In this document: positions 20,734 through 30,702 of the stretch, piece after piece
Layout: each line of letters opens with the position of its first letter
How positions within the stretch are numbered: the first letter of the stretch is position 1
NCBI RefSeq assembly: GCF_947488835.1
Contig: NZ_CANLBK010000006.1
Span: 1-40,041 of the forward strand
Length of the DNA stretch: 40,041 nt
Reading direction: 5' to 3'
DNA from: an uncultured Marinobacter sp.
GTDB taxonomy: Bacteria; Pseudomonadota; Gammaproteobacteria; Pseudomonadales; Oleiphilaceae
Notes under the pieces: model-generated
Databases searched by the model: none
Seen by the model: only the letters and a program-made list of their open reading frames with translations
What the model was told of the DNA's origin: nothing
Made by a program: the position numbers and the translations under genes

Positions 20734-23040
20734 TCAGGAGGCGACCTGTTCCACCAGAGCGGCGCTCGAAGATATTCCAGGCCGGAGGTAACGGCCAAAG
20801 CCGGCGTCGCGCAGCGCAAGATCCACACAACTCTTGATCACGTGAGGGGAATCCAGCAACAACACGTCCTTCAAAAGTTTTACCGCCCACTCCCGACTAA
20901 CGCTGCGAATCACGGACTTAACCTTTGGCAGGCTGGCGGCGTTCATGGAGAGAGAGTCGTAACCCATGGCCATCAGCAGCAATGCACCACCGGGATCCCC
21001 CGCCAGCTCGCCGCAAATTCCCACTGGTTTGCCGACGGCATGGGCATCCTGAGCAATCCGCACCAGGGCCTGTAAAACTGCAGGATGATACGAATGGTAG
21101 AGCTGGGCAACGCGAGGGTTGTTGCGGTCAACTGCCAGCAGGTACTGGGTCAGATCATTTGAGCCCACAGACAGGAAATCCACACGATCTGCAAGCTCGC
21201 GAACCTGGTATACCGCGGCGGGTATTTCAACCATTACACCCACTTTGGGCATGTGGATGTCAAAACCTTCCTCTCGCACCTCGTGGTATACCCGGTAAAT
21301 CAGGTGCAGGGATTCTTCTACCTCAGAGATATTGCTGATCATCGGCAGCATGATTTGTAGGTTATTCAGGCCTTCGCTTGCTTTTAGCATGGCCCGCACT
21401 TGAACCAAAAATATTTCCGGGTGATCCAGAGTCACCCGAATACCCCGCCAACCCAGGAACGGGTTCTCTTCCTCGATCGGGAAGTAGGTCAGCGCCTTGT
21501 CACCACCGATATCCAGAGTGCGCATGGTTACCGGGTTGGGTGCAAAGGCCTCCAACTGCTCCCGATAATACTGCCGCTGCTCCTGCTCCGATGGAAAGCG
21601 ATCTTTAATCATGAAGGGCACTTCGGTGCGATAGAGCCCTATGCCCTCGGCTCCGTGTGAAAGGGAGCGAACGACATCGGTCATCAATCCCGTATTCACC
21701 AGCAGCGGTACCCGATGGCCATCAGTGGTTATGCAGGGCTTGTCGCGAAGTGCTTCCAGCCCGCGGTCGAGCTCGGCCTCTTCTTCGCAGATGGTTTGAA
21801 AAAATGCCCTGAGATCTGACGAAGGAGAAGCGAAAATCTGCCCCTCAAAGCCATCAACAATCAACTCGCGCCCGTCGAGCTGATTGACCGGGATATCCAC
21901 CAACCCCATAACCGTGGGGACACCCATTGCGCGGGCTAGAATGGCCACATGGGAGTTGCTGGAGCCTTTGACTGAAACAAGGCCCACCAACTGGTCCCGG
22001 GGCACCTCTCCCAGCATGGCAGGTGTCAACTCTTCACTGACCAAAACCGTGCGCTCTGGGTAAATCAGGTCTTTTTGGTCACCTTCTTGCAGATAGGAAA
22101 GCAGGCGGCGGCCAAGGTCGCGGACATCGACGGCCCTTTCCTGAAGGTAGTGATCGTCCATCATTTCGAAATGACGTACGTAGTGTTGAACTACCTGTTT
22201 CAGGGCACCTTGAGCCCAGTTTCCTTCCCGGATGCGATTATTGACCTCTCCGGGCAATGCCTCATCACCCAGCATGCGGAGATACACATCAAACAACGCC
22301 AACTCTTCCGGACGAAGCCGTGAGGTGAGCCGCTTGGCAACCTGGCCTATGTCTTCGCACACTGATTGCACTGCCGACCGGAACAGCTCCAACTCCTGCT
22401 CGATGTCTTCTGTCGGCTTATCGGGAACCACGTCCAGATCGGCTGCAGGGTAGACCACCACACCATGACCAATAGCCACGCCAGGCGCGCCCGGCACACC
22501 GTTGAAGCTGACGTCACGGGTCTCTTCCCCAGTTAGCGAAAGGCCGCTGATGGCGCCGGTCGCCTCACTGTGGGCTATAACACCTGCAAGCTGAGCGGAA
22601 ACCGTGACAAGAAATGCTTCTTCACCTTCATCAAAGCACCGGGAACTCTCGCGCTGCTGCACAACGAGAACCCCAAGCACACGGCGATGGTGAATAATGG
22701 GAACACCCAGAAACGAGCGGAAGCGCTCTTCGCCAGTTTCGGGAAAATAACGGTAACGGGGGTGGGAAGGTGCGTCTTCCAGATTGATGGGCTCTTCCCG
22801 GGAACCGACAAGACCCACCAGACCCTCTGAGTGGGCAAGGCTCACTTTGCCGACGGCTTTCAAATACAGGCCTTCAGTGGCCATTAGAATATAACGATTG
22901 GAAACCGGATCCAGCAAGTAGACAGAACAGACCTCGGTGTTCATGGCCTTTTGCACCCGCGACACGATAATACCCAACGCTTCCGAGAGATCCCGGGCGC
23001 TGTTTACCTCTTGTACAAGACTTCGCAGAATGCTCAGCAT
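20734..23040 (-). CDS. ptsP: Phosphoenolpyruvate-protein phosphotransferase PtsP (EI-Ntr)
   Basis: First enzyme of the nitrogen-related PTS, passing phosphate from PEP to NPr and then to EIIA-Ntr, a regulatory rather than sugar-transport chain. 768 residues: an N-terminal GAF domain (about 15-155), the EI N-terminal region, the phospho-His in SNSHVAILARAMG (His364), and a PEP-binding C-terminal barrel with GGDKALTYFP, MLPMIS and the catalytic GICGELAGDP. The GAF domain separates it from the sugar-type PtsI. It is 15 nt after rppH, the same pair as in E. coli and Pseudomonas; the Shine-Dalgarno is weak. Confidence 0.96.
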   Translation of the reverse strand: MLSILRSLVQEVNSARDLSEALGIIVSRVQKAMNTEVCSVYLLDPVSNRYILMATEGLYLKAVGKVSLAHSEGLVGLVGSREEPINLEDAPSHPRYRYFPETGEERFRSFLGVPIIHHRRVLGVLVVQQRESSRCFDEGEEAFLVTVSAQLAGVIAHSEATGAISGLSLTGEETRDVSFNGVPGAPGVAIGHGVVVYPAADLDVVPDKPTEDIEQELELFRSAVQSVCEDIGQVAKRLTSRLRPEELALFDVYLRMLGDEALPGEVNNRIREGNWAQGALKQVVQHYVRHFEMMDDHYLQERAVDVRDLGRRLLSYLQEGDQKDLIYPERTVLVSEELTPAMLGEVPRDQLVGLVSVKGSSNSHVAILARAMGVPTVMGLVDIPVNQLDGRELIVDGFEGQIFASPSSDLRAFFQTICEEEAELDRGLEALRDKPCITTDGHRVPLLVNTGLMTDVVRSLSHGAEGIGLYRTEVPFMIKDRFPSEQEQRQYYREQLEAFAPNPVTMRTLDIGGDKALTYFPIEEENPFLGWRGIRVTLDHPEIFLVQVRAMLKASEGLNNLQIMLPMISNISEVEESLHLIYRVYHEVREEGFDIHMPKVGVMVEIPAAVYQVRELADRVDFLSVGSNDLTQYLLAVDRNNPRVAQLYHSYHPAVLQALVRIAQDAHAVGKPVGICGELAGDPGGALLLMAMGYDSLSMNAASLPKVKSVIRSVSREWAVKLLKDVLLLDSPHVIKSCVDLALRDAGFGRYLRPGISSSAALVEQVAS

Positions 23041-23055
23041 GGGTGTGTCAGTCCG

Positions 23056-23586
23056 TCATTTCGCCTGTTCCTTTAAACGCCGGTTGTGCTCGCTCCGGTG
23101 CCACTGCTCCATGTTATAGAACAGTCTTGGCGCAAGTTCTCTCAGCGCACGTCGGTACACTTCACGCTTGAAGGACACCACCTGACCCAACGGATACCAG
23201 TAGCTTACCCACTGCCAGCCATCAAATTCCGGTGAATCCGTACCATCAACGCGCACTTGTGCATCGGGTGATAACATCCTCAGAAGGAACCATTTCTGTT
23301 TTTGACCCACGCAGACGGGGTGCGAGTTGTGCCGCACCATCCTTCGGGGAAGACGGTACCTCAGCCAGCCCCGGGTGCAACTGATGATTTCTACATCACT
23401 GGCGCCCAGGCCAACTTCCTCTCCAAGCTCCCGATACAGCGCATCTTCCGGCGATTCTTCGTGATTAATTCCGCCTTGAGGAAACTGCCAGGAATCCTGC
23501 CCTATTCGCCTTGCCCAGAGAACCTCTCCCCGGTGGTTGGCCAGAATGATTCCGACATTGGGTCTGAAACCGTCTGAATCGATCAC
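23056..23586 (-). CDS. rppH: RNA pyrophosphohydrolase RppH
   Basis: Nudix enzyme that removes pyrophosphate from 5'-triphosphate mRNA ends and so triggers RNase E decay. The GTG start at 23586 ([15 protein letters not shown]) has AGAGGA upstream and gives 176 residues, the usual family length; a longer in-frame start would add about 49 unrelated residues. The Nudix box [20 protein letters not shown] is complete. It is first in the rppH-ptsP pair and divergent from the HAD phosphatase gene. Confidence 0.96.
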   Translation of the reverse strand: MIDSDGFRPNVGIILANHRGEVLWARRIGQDSWQFPQGGINHEESPEDALYRELGEEVGLGASDVEIISCTRGWLRYRLPRRMVRHNSHPVCVGQKQKWFLLRMLSPDAQVRVDGTDSPEFDGWQWVSYWYPLGQVVSFKREVYRRALRELAPRLFYNMEQWHRSEHNRRLKEQAK

Positions 23587-23613
23587 GGTACAGTCCTCTT
23601 TATAGAGTCGGCA

Positions 23614-23636
23614 GGCCGGTGAGATATGCACCGGCC
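23614..23636 (-). other. GC-rich palindrome in the rppH upstream region
   Basis: Perfect 8-bp arms GGCCGGTG / CACCGGCC around a 7-nt loop, 27-50 nt before the rppH GTG. It could be a leader hairpin or an operator; the transcription start is not clear, so these cannot be told apart. Confidence 0.4.
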
Positions 23637-23758
23637 GGATTTTTTCCAAGTTGCGCTCATTCTTACAGAATCCCAAGGCTTCGGCAAACGCAGCTGCTCT
23701 CGGGTACCCGTGGTAACATATCGGCTTTCGCAAGCCCTATGCCTCTGGAGGTAATCGT

Positions 23759-24415
23759 TTGACGCTCGCAATTTTTGATCTCGACAACACCCTGCTCGCT
23801 GGCGACAGCGATCACGCCTGGGGCGAGTTTCTTGTAGAAGAAGGCATCGTTGATGCCGAGACCTATCGCCAAGCGAACGACCGCTTTTATCAGGAATACC
23901 TGAATGGCGAAATGGACATCCTGAACTACCTCAAGTTTGCGCTTCAGCCTTTGTCTATACATGGCATGGATGAACTGCTGGCGTGGCGAGCTGCGTTCAT
24001 GGATAAGAAAGTGCGCCCAATGCTGCAACAAAAGGCCAGTGAGCTTTTGAACAGTCATCGGCAGCAAGGCCATACCCTGATGATCATCACGGCCACCAAC
24101 CGGTTTGTGACCGAACCCATTGCAGAAGTGCTGGATATTGAACACCTGATCGCCACCGAACCTGAACTGGTCAATGGGCGCTACACCGGTGAAATCGCAG
24201 GTATTCCCAGTTTCCAGGAAGGCAAGGTCACCCGGCTGAACGATTGGCTGGCAGCTCACAATGAAAGCTTGGCCGGCGCCTGGTTTTACAGTGACTCACA
24301 CAATGACTTGCCACTATTGGAAAAGGTAGAGAACCCGGTTGCGGTTGATCCGGATCCCAAGTTGGAAGAATTCGCTAGAGCGAACGGTTGGAAGGTTATG
24401 TCGCTTCGCGATTGA
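23759..24415 (+). CDS. HAD-IB family phosphatase (SerB-like)
   Basis: 218 residues. The TTG start has GGAGG 7 nt upstream and puts the catalytic motif at the normal place. Motif I is DLDNTLL (nucleophile Asp7, acid/base Asp9), motif II is in LMIITATN, motif III lysine is near FQEGKV, and motif IV is SDSHNDLP. A helical cap lies between motifs I and II, as in the HAD-IB phosphoserine-phosphatase-like group. The substrate is not evident. The same family is found beside rppH-ptsP in Pseudomonas, which suggests an old association. Confidence 0.88.
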   Translation: MTLAIFDLDNTLLAGDSDHAWGEFLVEEGIVDAETYRQANDRFYQEYLNGEMDILNYLKFALQPLSIHGMDELLAWRAAFMDKKVRPMLQQKASELLNSHRQQGHTLMIITATNRFVTEPIAEVLDIEHLIATEPELVNGRYTGEIAGIPSFQEGKVTRLNDWLAAHNESLAGAWFYSDSHNDLPLLEKVENPVAVDPDPKLEEFARANGWKVMSLRD

Positions 24416-24432
24416 GCGCCATTGAAGAAGTA

Positions 24433-24467
24433 CTGAGTCCGTCATTTTCAGGAAAAGACGGACTCAG
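24433..24467. terminator. Terminator-like hairpin between HAD gene and rlmI
   Basis: Perfect 11-bp stem CTGAGTCCGTC / GACGGACTCAG with TTTT/AAAA able to pair inside the loop. It is between two convergent genes, 9 nt from the rlmI stop. No T-run follows on either strand. Confidence 0.6.
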
Positions 24468-24475
24468 CCATGCCA

Positions 24476-25672
24476 TCACATGAAGCCGGTCAGCGACCGC
24501 ACAAAGCAGGATTTGATGTAGTCAGTTTCAGGAATCCCCGGAATGATTGGGTGATCCGGGGCCTGATGCCCCTGCTCCAGCAATTGCACGAAGCGATCGA
24601 TCTTTCGACCACTGCCGCGAATGATATCTACCAGTTTTTCCTGCGAGAGATGCATGGAACACGAGGCAGAAACAAGAATCCCGTCCCGCTCCAATAGTCT
24701 AAGCCCAAGCTGATTAAGCCGCGCATAGGCCTGCTCGCCAGCTTTTTGGTCACGGCGACGGGGAATCAGCGCGGGCGGATCCAGCACAACGATATCGTAC
24801 TTTTCCTTCTCCTCCGCCAGCGCTTTCAACGCATCAAACGCATCGCCTTCGATGGTTTCGACGTTATCGAGGCCGTTCAGCTTGGCGTTGTGATGCACCG
24901 AATCAATGGCGCCTGAAGAACTGTCCACACAGGTGACCTGGGTGGCACCGGCACAGGCCGCCTGAATACCCCAGCCACCTACATAACTGAACACATCCAG
25001 CACCCGCTTACCTGGCGCATAAGCCTGCAGGCGCTGACGATTCATGCGGTGATCGTAAAACCAACCGGTCTTTTGACCGCCTTCAAGCGGCACTTCGAAA
25101 CGAACGCCGTTTTCTTCTACTTCAAGCAATGTCGCTTCCGGGCCATGAGCTTGCTCAACGTAAGAGTTCAACCCTTCAACGCTGCGCATCTTACCGTCGT
25201 TCTTGAGGATGATGGCTTTCGGGTGCGCCAACCGTTGAACCGCACGAACGATGGATTCTTTCATCAACTCCATGCCCGCGGTGGATATCTGGACGACGAC
25301 AGTGTCGCCAAACCGGTCTATCACCAACCCGGACAGCCCATCGCTGTCGCCGAATACCCAGCGGTAGAAGGGTTTATCGAACAGTCGGTCCCGCAGTGTC
25401 AGCGCTATTTCCATTCGCTGAGTTAATCGGTTCGGTGTCATACCCTGCGCTGCGTCTCTGCTGATCAGGCGACCGCAGATAAGAGCGTGGGGGTTTACGA
25501 AAATCACACCGAGAGGCTTGTCATTGGACGCACGCAACTCAGCCTGGGTGCCAGCTTCAAACTGCGTCAGCGGTGACCTCTGGATATCGACTTCGTTGCT
25601 GTAAACCCACAGGTGACCAGCCCGAAGCCTGCGCTCCGCGCCTTTGCGTAGATATAAAACCGGGAAATTCAT
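24476..25672 (-). CDS. rlmI: Class I SAM-dependent rRNA methyltransferase, RlmI-like (23S m5C1962)
   Basis: 398 residues from MNFPVLYLRKG; the ATG at 25672 has AGGTGG 5-6 nt upstream, while the alternative GTG 9 nt earlier overlaps that site. An N-terminal PUA domain (about 1-75: RAGHLWVYSNEVD) is followed by a central linker domain and the Rossmann methyltransferase fold with SAM motif VLDVFSYVGGWG (about 220), the acidic CVDSS, the DPP motif VLDPPALIP and the catalytic-cysteine region VSASCSMHL. Length and domain order match E. coli RlmI; the exact target base is inferred. Confidence 0.88.
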   Translation of the reverse strand: MNFPVLYLRKGAERRLRAGHLWVYSNEVDIQRSPLTQFEAGTQAELRASNDKPLGVIFVNPHALICGRLISRDAAQGMTPNRLTQRMEIALTLRDRLFDKPFYRWVFGDSDGLSGLVIDRFGDTVVVQISTAGMELMKESIVRAVQRLAHPKAIILKNDGKMRSVEGLNSYVEQAHGPEATLLEVEENGVRFEVPLEGGQKTGWFYDHRMNRQRLQAYAPGKRVLDVFSYVGGWGIQAACAGATQVTCVDSSSGAIDSVHHNAKLNGLDNVETIEGDAFDALKALAEEKEKYDIVVLDPPALIPRRRDQKAGEQAYARLNQLGLRLLERDGILVSASCSMHLSQEKLVDIIRGSGRKIDRFVQLLEQGHQAPDHPIIPGIPETDYIKSCFVRSLTGFM

Positions 25673-25748
25673 TGCTGCCACCTAGGGTAGAGAAAAATAG
25701 GGCGGGAATTATACATTAACTGACGACAGCCACACACGGGCAGGGAAC

Positions 25749-25851
25749 GCAGTCGGGGCGCGCCTCCCAAAACACGCTGTGAATACGTCCGTGTACGCTT
25801 GGCTCCGCCATCCATGGCTCCGCACAGTTTTGGGAGGCGCGCCCCGACTGC
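25749..25851 (-). repeat. Variable-stem / conserved-loop hairpin element, copy 2
   Basis: Arms 25749-25773 and 25827-25851 are perfectly complementary over 25 bp; the loop is 25774-25826 (53 nt). Read on the minus strand (the direction of gcvH) its loop differs from copy 1 at only three positions, while the nine stem bases between CGGGG and CAAAAC are unrelated to those of the other copies. It lies 47 nt past the gcvH stop and 76 nt before rlmI. Confidence 0.93.
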
Positions 25852-25898
25852 TTCGACACTGGAGGTGCCTATAACGACTTCCAAAGCAGTGCTAACAA

Positions 25899-26291
25899 TT
25901 ACTCGGCAGCGGCTACATGCTCGGCGTAGGCATCAGCATCCATCAATCCATCAAGCTCGCCCTTATCAGCAAGCTTTACCTTGAACATCCACCCATCTCC
26001 GTATGGATCTTCGTTGACCTTCTCTGGCTCGTCCTCAAGGCTTTCGTTAACTTCAAGAACTTCACCGGTTACCGGGCTGAACACATCGGATGCGGACTTC
26101 ACAGATTCTGCGACGCCAGCCTCTTCGCCGCCGGTAACGGTCTCTCCCACTTCGGGAACGCCAATGTAAACCACATCACCCAATTGCTCCTGGGCGAAGT
26201 CGGTTATGCCAACAGTTGCGGTGCCATCAGCGTGTACGCGCACCCACTGGTGGGTGTCGATGTATTTGAGATCAGAAGGTGTTTCACTCAT
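25899..26291 (-). CDS. gcvH: Glycine cleavage system H protein
   Basis: Lipoylated carrier that shuttles the aminomethyl group between the P, T and L proteins. 130 residues from MSETPSDLKY; an in-frame TTG 18 nt upstream is rejected. The lipoyl-lysine site is ESVKSASD (Lys65), and GDVVYIGVPEVG and the C-terminal DGWMFKVKL are family features. gcvT and gcvP are not next to it. It follows metR by 44 nt on the same strand, so it may be read with metR; a hairpin repeat follows it. Confidence 0.97.
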   Translation of the reverse strand: MSETPSDLKYIDTHQWVRVHADGTATVGITDFAQEQLGDVVYIGVPEVGETVTGGEEAGVAESVKSASDVFSPVTGEVLEVNESLEDEPEKVNEDPYGDGWMFKVKLADKGELDGLMDADAYAEHVAAAE

Positions 26292-26335
26292 AAGGGTAAT
26301 TCCTGACAAAATTTTTGGGCAGTGTAACCGAAACC

Positions 26336-27226
26336 TTAGCGCCAGCGAACCTCTCGTGCCAGCTTCATGAAGGAATCGAGATATTGCACACCCACATCAC
26401 GCTCGCGACAGCCAAGAAAGATCTGCTTGGAGATACCTTCTTTGCCCAGTTTTACCGGCACAATGCCCAGCCGGTCGCTGTATTCCGTGACTAGCCATCG
26501 AGGTAGCGCAGCCACGCCACGGCCTGCGGCGACCATTTGCAGCATGATGTCGGTGGTTTCGATGGTTTTGTGACGGGCTGGGCGCATGTTTGCGGGCACC
26601 AGTATGTGATTGAACACATCCAGCCGTTCGATCGCCACGGGATAGGTAATCAGGGTTTCCGTTTCCAGATCCGCCGCATCTGCCCAGGGTTTGCCTGCGA
26701 GGCGGTGGGACGCAGCAACCACCAGCACCTGCTCGTAATCAAACACTGGCTCAAACACCAATCCGGGCCTGTGCAAAGGGTCAGGCGTAACCAGCATGTC
26801 GATGTCGTGACCAAACAGCGCGCCGATGCCGCCGAACTGGAATTTTTGTTTTACGTCGACATCCACCGATGGCCACTGTTCAAGGTAAGGGCCAACAACT
26901 TTTAGCAGCCATTGATAACAGGGGTGGCATTCCATCCCGATACGCAGGGTGCCGGCCTGCCCTCTGGCGAACTGGCCGATGAGCATTTCGGCATGTTCGA
27001 ACTGGGGCAACAGGCGATTCGCCAGTGCCAGCAGGTGGCTACCGGCTTGGGTCAGCCTTAGCTGCCGGCCTTCTCGCAGCCAAAGCGGGGTTCCCAGCTG
27101 CTGCTCCAGTTTGCGAACGGAGTGGCTAAGCGCGGACTGGGTAAGGTGAAGGCGATTCGCCGCAGCGGTGAGAGAACCTTCGGTTTCAACAGCCCGGAGA
27201 ACTTCCAGATGGTTACGCTCAATCAT
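26336..27226 (-). CDS. metR: LysR-family transcriptional regulator MetR
   Basis: LysR-type activator of methionine synthesis responding to homocysteine. 296 residues from MIERNHLEVLRAVE, the family start; an ATG 12 nt upstream is possible. The winged helix-turn-helix (about 15-60) includes GSLTAAANRLHLTQSALSHS. The effector domain follows, with GMECHPCYQWL matching MetR proteins. It is transcribed away from metE, its classic target, across a 122-nt AT-rich region, and gcvH follows it by 44 nt. Confidence 0.93.
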   Translation of the reverse strand: MIERNHLEVLRAVETEGSLTAAANRLHLTQSALSHSVRKLEQQLGTPLWLREGRQLRLTQAGSHLLALANRLLPQFEHAEMLIGQFARGQAGTLRIGMECHPCYQWLLKVVGPYLEQWPSVDVDVKQKFQFGGIGALFGHDIDMLVTPDPLHRPGLVFEPVFDYEQVLVVAASHRLAGKPWADAADLETETLITYPVAIERLDVFNHILVPANMRPARHKTIETTDIMLQMVAAGRGVAALPRWLVTEYSDRLGIVPVKLGKEGISKQIFLGCRERDVGVQYLDSFMKLAREVRWR

Positions 27227-27348
27227 TCGACAACCCATGAGTGAAATTAATAGAATTCTGAAATAATACCATTATCATTCATCAACCCCGAGCGCTAATC
27301 TGGCAACTCCTATCAACAACCCAACAAACACATATCCAGGAGTTCCGG
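27227..27348. promoter_or_regulatory. metR-metE divergent control region
   Basis: AT-rich spacer between the divergent genes. It contains MetR-type half-sites: TGAA at 27242-27245, TGAA at 27259-27262 and TTCA at 27278-27281. None forms the exact TGAA-N5-TTCA consensus, so the sites are tentative. metE has AGGAG before its ATG. Confidence 0.45.
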
Positions 27349-29670
27349 ATGACCACTACACACAACCTCGGCTACCCGCGCATCGGCGCTCGCCGGGAAC
27401 TGAAATTTGCGCTGGAAGCACTTTGGAACGGCCAGTCCAGCGAACAAGCGCTGCAGGAAACCGCCGCAGAGTTACGTGCGCAAAACTGGCAAGAGCAGGC
27501 AGGCCTTGCTTTGGCACCGGTAGGCGATTTTTCGCTTTACGACCAAGTGCTGGACATGAGCGCGACACTTGGCAATTTGCCTGAGCGTGCCAGCGTCCAT
27601 GCAGGCTCGCAACTGGACGAGTACTTCCGTGTAGCCCGGGGTCGCTCCCCTAGCGACAGCGCCTGCTGCAACGTACATGCGGGTGAAATGACCAAGTGGT
27701 TTGATACCAACTATCACTACATAGTGCCGGAGTTCAGTGCCGATACGAATTTCAGCCTGAACGCTGATCGCATTCTGGCGCAACTGGCGGAAGCCCGTGC
27801 CCAGGGTGTAAACACCAAGCCAGTTATCATCGGACCGGTTACCTATCTATGGTTGGGAAAAGCCAAAGATGAGTCTGACCGCTTGAAGCTGCTGGACAAA
27901 TTATTGCCGGTATACACCGAGTTACTGACAAAGCTTGCCGATGCGGGTGCCGAATGGGTGCAAATTGATGAGCCGGCTCTGGTTACTGAGCTGAATGCCG
28001 ACTGGAAGCATGCTTTTATTCTCGCCTACCACGAACTGAAAACCGCACCGATAAAACTGTTGCTGACCACCTATTTCGGTGAACTGCGAGAAAACCTGCA
28101 ACTTGCCTGCGAGCTGCCTGTGGCGGGCTTCCATCTGGATGCTATCAGCGCAGCCAATGAGGTGTCGCGACTGGCCGACTGGCTACCTGCGCACAAAGCC
28201 CTGTCTCTCGGAGTGATCAATGGTCGCAACATTTGGAAAACTGACCTGAATGCCACGCTGGATCTTCTGGAGCCATTAAAGGAAAAGCTGGGCGAACGCC
28301 TTTGGCTGGCACCTTCCTGCTCTCTTCTGCATGTGCCGGTTGATCTGGAAAGCGAAACCACGCTGGATGCAGAAGTACGCAACTGGCTAGCTTTTGCCCG
28401 GCAGAAGCTTGAGGAGTTAGCCACGCTGGCAAAAGCACTTGATGAAGGTCGAGAGGCGGTGACCAACGAACTGGCGGCCAACCAGACAGCCATCGACAGC
28501 CGGCATCAGTCTTCACGGGTTCATAACCCCGCCGTTGCCGAGGCAGTCGCAGCCATCACCCCCGAGCACGGCCAGCGCAAGAGCCCATTCAGCACGCGAA
28601 CCAGGTTGCAGCAGGAACGCTTCAAACTACCTGCTTACCCAACAACCACCATTGGCTCCTTCCCGCAAACACCGGAAATTCGTGAGGTACGTAAAGAGTT
28701 CCGCCTCGGCAATCTGAGCCAACAGGACTACACCGCGCGGATTCACGAAGAAATTGCCTACTGTGTCGAGCAACAGGAAGCGCTTGGCCTGGACGTGCTG
28801 GTGCACGGCGAGGCAGAGCGCAACGACATGGTGGAGTATTTTGGCGAGCAGTTGGAAGGCTACGTGTTCAGCCGGTTTGGCTGGGTGCAATCCTATGGCT
28901 CACGATGCGTGAAACCGCCCATTCTGTTTGGTGACATCACCCGCCCCGACGCCATGACGGTAGACTGGACCAAATACGCCCAGTCCCTGACCGACAAGCC
29001 TATGAAAGGCATGCTCACCGGCCCGGTTACCATTTTGAACTGGTCGTTTGTGCGGGATGACCAGCCACGCAAAGACACCTGCCTGCAGCTGGCACTGGCT
29101 GTGCGCGAAGAAGTGCAGGATCTGGAAAAAGCCGGCGTAGGGATTATCCAGATTGATGAGGCCGCCTTGCGCGAAGGCTTGCCACTGCGACAGTCAGACT
29201 GGAACAGCTATCTGGAGTGGGCAATCGAAGCTTTCCGCATCAGCGCCAATGGCGTGCAGGACGACACCCAGATTCATACCCACATGTGTTACTCGGAGTT
29301 CAACGACATCATCGGGGCGATTGCCCGTATGGATGCCGACGTAATCACCATCGAAACGTCGCGCTCTGCCATGGAGTTGCTGGACGCATTCAAGGGTTTC
29401 GAGTATCCCAATGATATAGGGCCAGGGGTTTATGACATTCACTCCCCGAACATTCCACGAGTGGAGCAAGTAACTGACCTGATGAGCAAGGCGGCAGAGC
29501 GGATTCCGGCAGAGCGCTTGTGGGTCAACCCCGATTGCGGCCTGAAAACCCGGCGCTGGGAGGAAGTCGTACCTGCACTGGAGGCAATGGTAGCGGCAGC
29601 CCGTGAGCTGAGAGGGCAAATTGAGGGAATAGATGTAGCAGAGCAAGAGCTGGCAGAAGCGGCTCAGTAA
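27349..29670 (+). CDS. metE: Cobalamin-independent methionine synthase MetE
   Basis: Transfers the methyl group of 5-methyltetrahydrofolate (polyglutamate) to homocysteine, giving methionine without B12. 773 residues, two barrel domains. The N-terminal half begins [17 protein letters not shown]. The zinc site in the C-terminal half is complete: His645 and Cys647 (HTHMCYSEF), Glu669 (TIETSRS) and Cys730 (NPDCGLKTR). It is divergent from metR. Its 3' end overlaps cpdA on the other strand by 7 nt. Confidence 0.98.
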   Translation: MTTTHNLGYPRIGARRELKFALEALWNGQSSEQALQETAAELRAQNWQEQAGLALAPVGDFSLYDQVLDMSATLGNLPERASVHAGSQLDEYFRVARGRSPSDSACCNVHAGEMTKWFDTNYHYIVPEFSADTNFSLNADRILAQLAEARAQGVNTKPVIIGPVTYLWLGKAKDESDRLKLLDKLLPVYTELLTKLADAGAEWVQIDEPALVTELNADWKHAFILAYHELKTAPIKLLLTTYFGELRENLQLACELPVAGFHLDAISAANEVSRLADWLPAHKALSLGVINGRNIWKTDLNATLDLLEPLKEKLGERLWLAPSCSLLHVPVDLESETTLDAEVRNWLAFARQKLEELATLAKALDEGREAVTNELAANQTAIDSRHQSSRVHNPAVAEAVAAITPEHGQRKSPFSTRTRLQQERFKLPAYPTTTIGSFPQTPEIREVRKEFRLGNLSQQDYTARIHEEIAYCVEQQEALGLDVLVHGEAERNDMVEYFGEQLEGYVFSRFGWVQSYGSRCVKPPILFGDITRPDAMTVDWTKYAQSLTDKPMKGMLTGPVTILNWSFVRDDQPRKDTCLQLALAVREEVQDLEKAGVGIIQIDEAALREGLPLRQSDWNSYLEWAIEAFRISANGVQDDTQIHTHMCYSEFNDIIGAIARMDADVITIETSRSAMELLDAFKGFEYPNDIGPGVYDIHSPNIPRVEQVTDLMSKAAERIPAERLWVNPDCGLKTRRWEEVVPALEAMVAAARELRGQIEGIDVAEQELAEAAQ

Positions 29671-30470
29671 CCGGTGCTGTTCTGATCCAGCTCAAACTCG
29701 AAACTCCGGGCCCGGCAGACTTCCGTAGTGAAGTCGCCGGAAGCCTGGAGCTCAAACCAGCGATACCCGGGCGCCAGATCATCTACAGAGAACTTGCGTG
29801 AGCCGGAGGTAAACTGGATACAGGTGGATGGCGTAGCCAGCAGGTGCACGTCATTTCTCTGCTGCTCAAAGGTCTGGTGAATGTGGCCCCACAACACAAT
29901 CTTTACTTGAGGAAACCGATCAATCAATTGCCAGAACTCGTCACGATTCCGCAGGCCAATATCAGTCATCCAGTCCGTATCAATATCAACGGGATGATGG
30001 TGAAGAGATACGAACGCGGGTACATCCGGATGCTGTTCGAGCATGTCTTCAAGGAACCCCAGTTCAGATTCCGAAAGCTCTCCGTGAACTTTTCCTGGCA
30101 CAGATGAATCCAGAAGAATGAATTGCCACCCACCCTGCATTACATGCCGACGGTCTGCACCGTAACCTGCAGCAACGGTTTTCAAACTGGCTACCTGGTC
30201 ATGATTACCCGCAATCCAGGCAGACCCACAGTCAAACGCACCAAGGCGTTCACCAAGAACGCGATAGGCTTCTTCCGAGCCGTCCTGAGCAAGGTCGCCG
30301 GTTACAAGGACCAGATCTGGTTGCCCGTGTGTCTTGAGCACCTCAGCTATGACTGCATCGAGGCTGTCGCGGGTATTTACACCAAGCAACGCGCCATCAT
30401 CGGCAGCCATCAGGTGCGGATCCGTTAACTGCAGTACCCGAAGTGTCGGGGTGGCTTCCGTTGAGGTCAT
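29664..30470 (-). CDS. cpdA: 3',5'-cyclic AMP phosphodiesterase CpdA
   Basis: Calcineurin-type metallophosphoesterase that hydrolyses cAMP in the cytoplasm. 268 residues. The metal-binding set is complete: TDPHL (Asp17, His19), TGDLAQDG (Asp59), GNHD (Asn89-His90), SLHHHPV and GHIHQ. The nudF-DUF1249-cpdA order matches the E. coli nudF-yqiB-cpdA cluster and supports the name. The gap to DUF1249 is 232 nt, unusually wide for this cluster; I see no gene in it and no obvious promoter. The Shine-Dalgarno is weak. Confidence 0.93.
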   Translation of the reverse strand: MTSTEATPTLRVLQLTDPHLMAADDGALLGVNTRDSLDAVIAEVLKTHGQPDLVLVTGDLAQDGSEEAYRVLGERLGAFDCGSAWIAGNHDQVASLKTVAAGYGADRRHVMQGGWQFILLDSSVPGKVHGELSESELGFLEDMLEQHPDVPAFVSLHHHPVDIDTDWMTDIGLRNRDEFWQLIDRFPQVKIVLWGHIHQTFEQQRNDVHLLATPSTCIQFTSGSRKFSVDDLAPGYRWFELQASGDFTTEVCRARSFEFELDQNSTGY

Positions 30471-30702
30471 GATGCTTATGGTCTGCTTACAGCCAACGAT
30501 TAAGGAATAGGTTCAATGGCAGCTGATTTTTATTAGCTCCCACGGCATTACAATGAGTGTACGTTGTCAGCCACTGGATTGATTACTTATGACTGGAACC
30601 CGCGTCACATTCTGATTGAACGTTGACAAAATTTTGCACAATTTGCCAATCACATCCGCAACTTCAATGCTCAGCGTGTCACCGAATGGATAAGAAACGG
30701 GC

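Noticed and set aside
30471..30702. Possible small gene between DUF1249 and cpdA
   Set aside because: The open frame here (30567-30758 minus) has no family likeness or ribosome site and overlaps the DUF1249 end.
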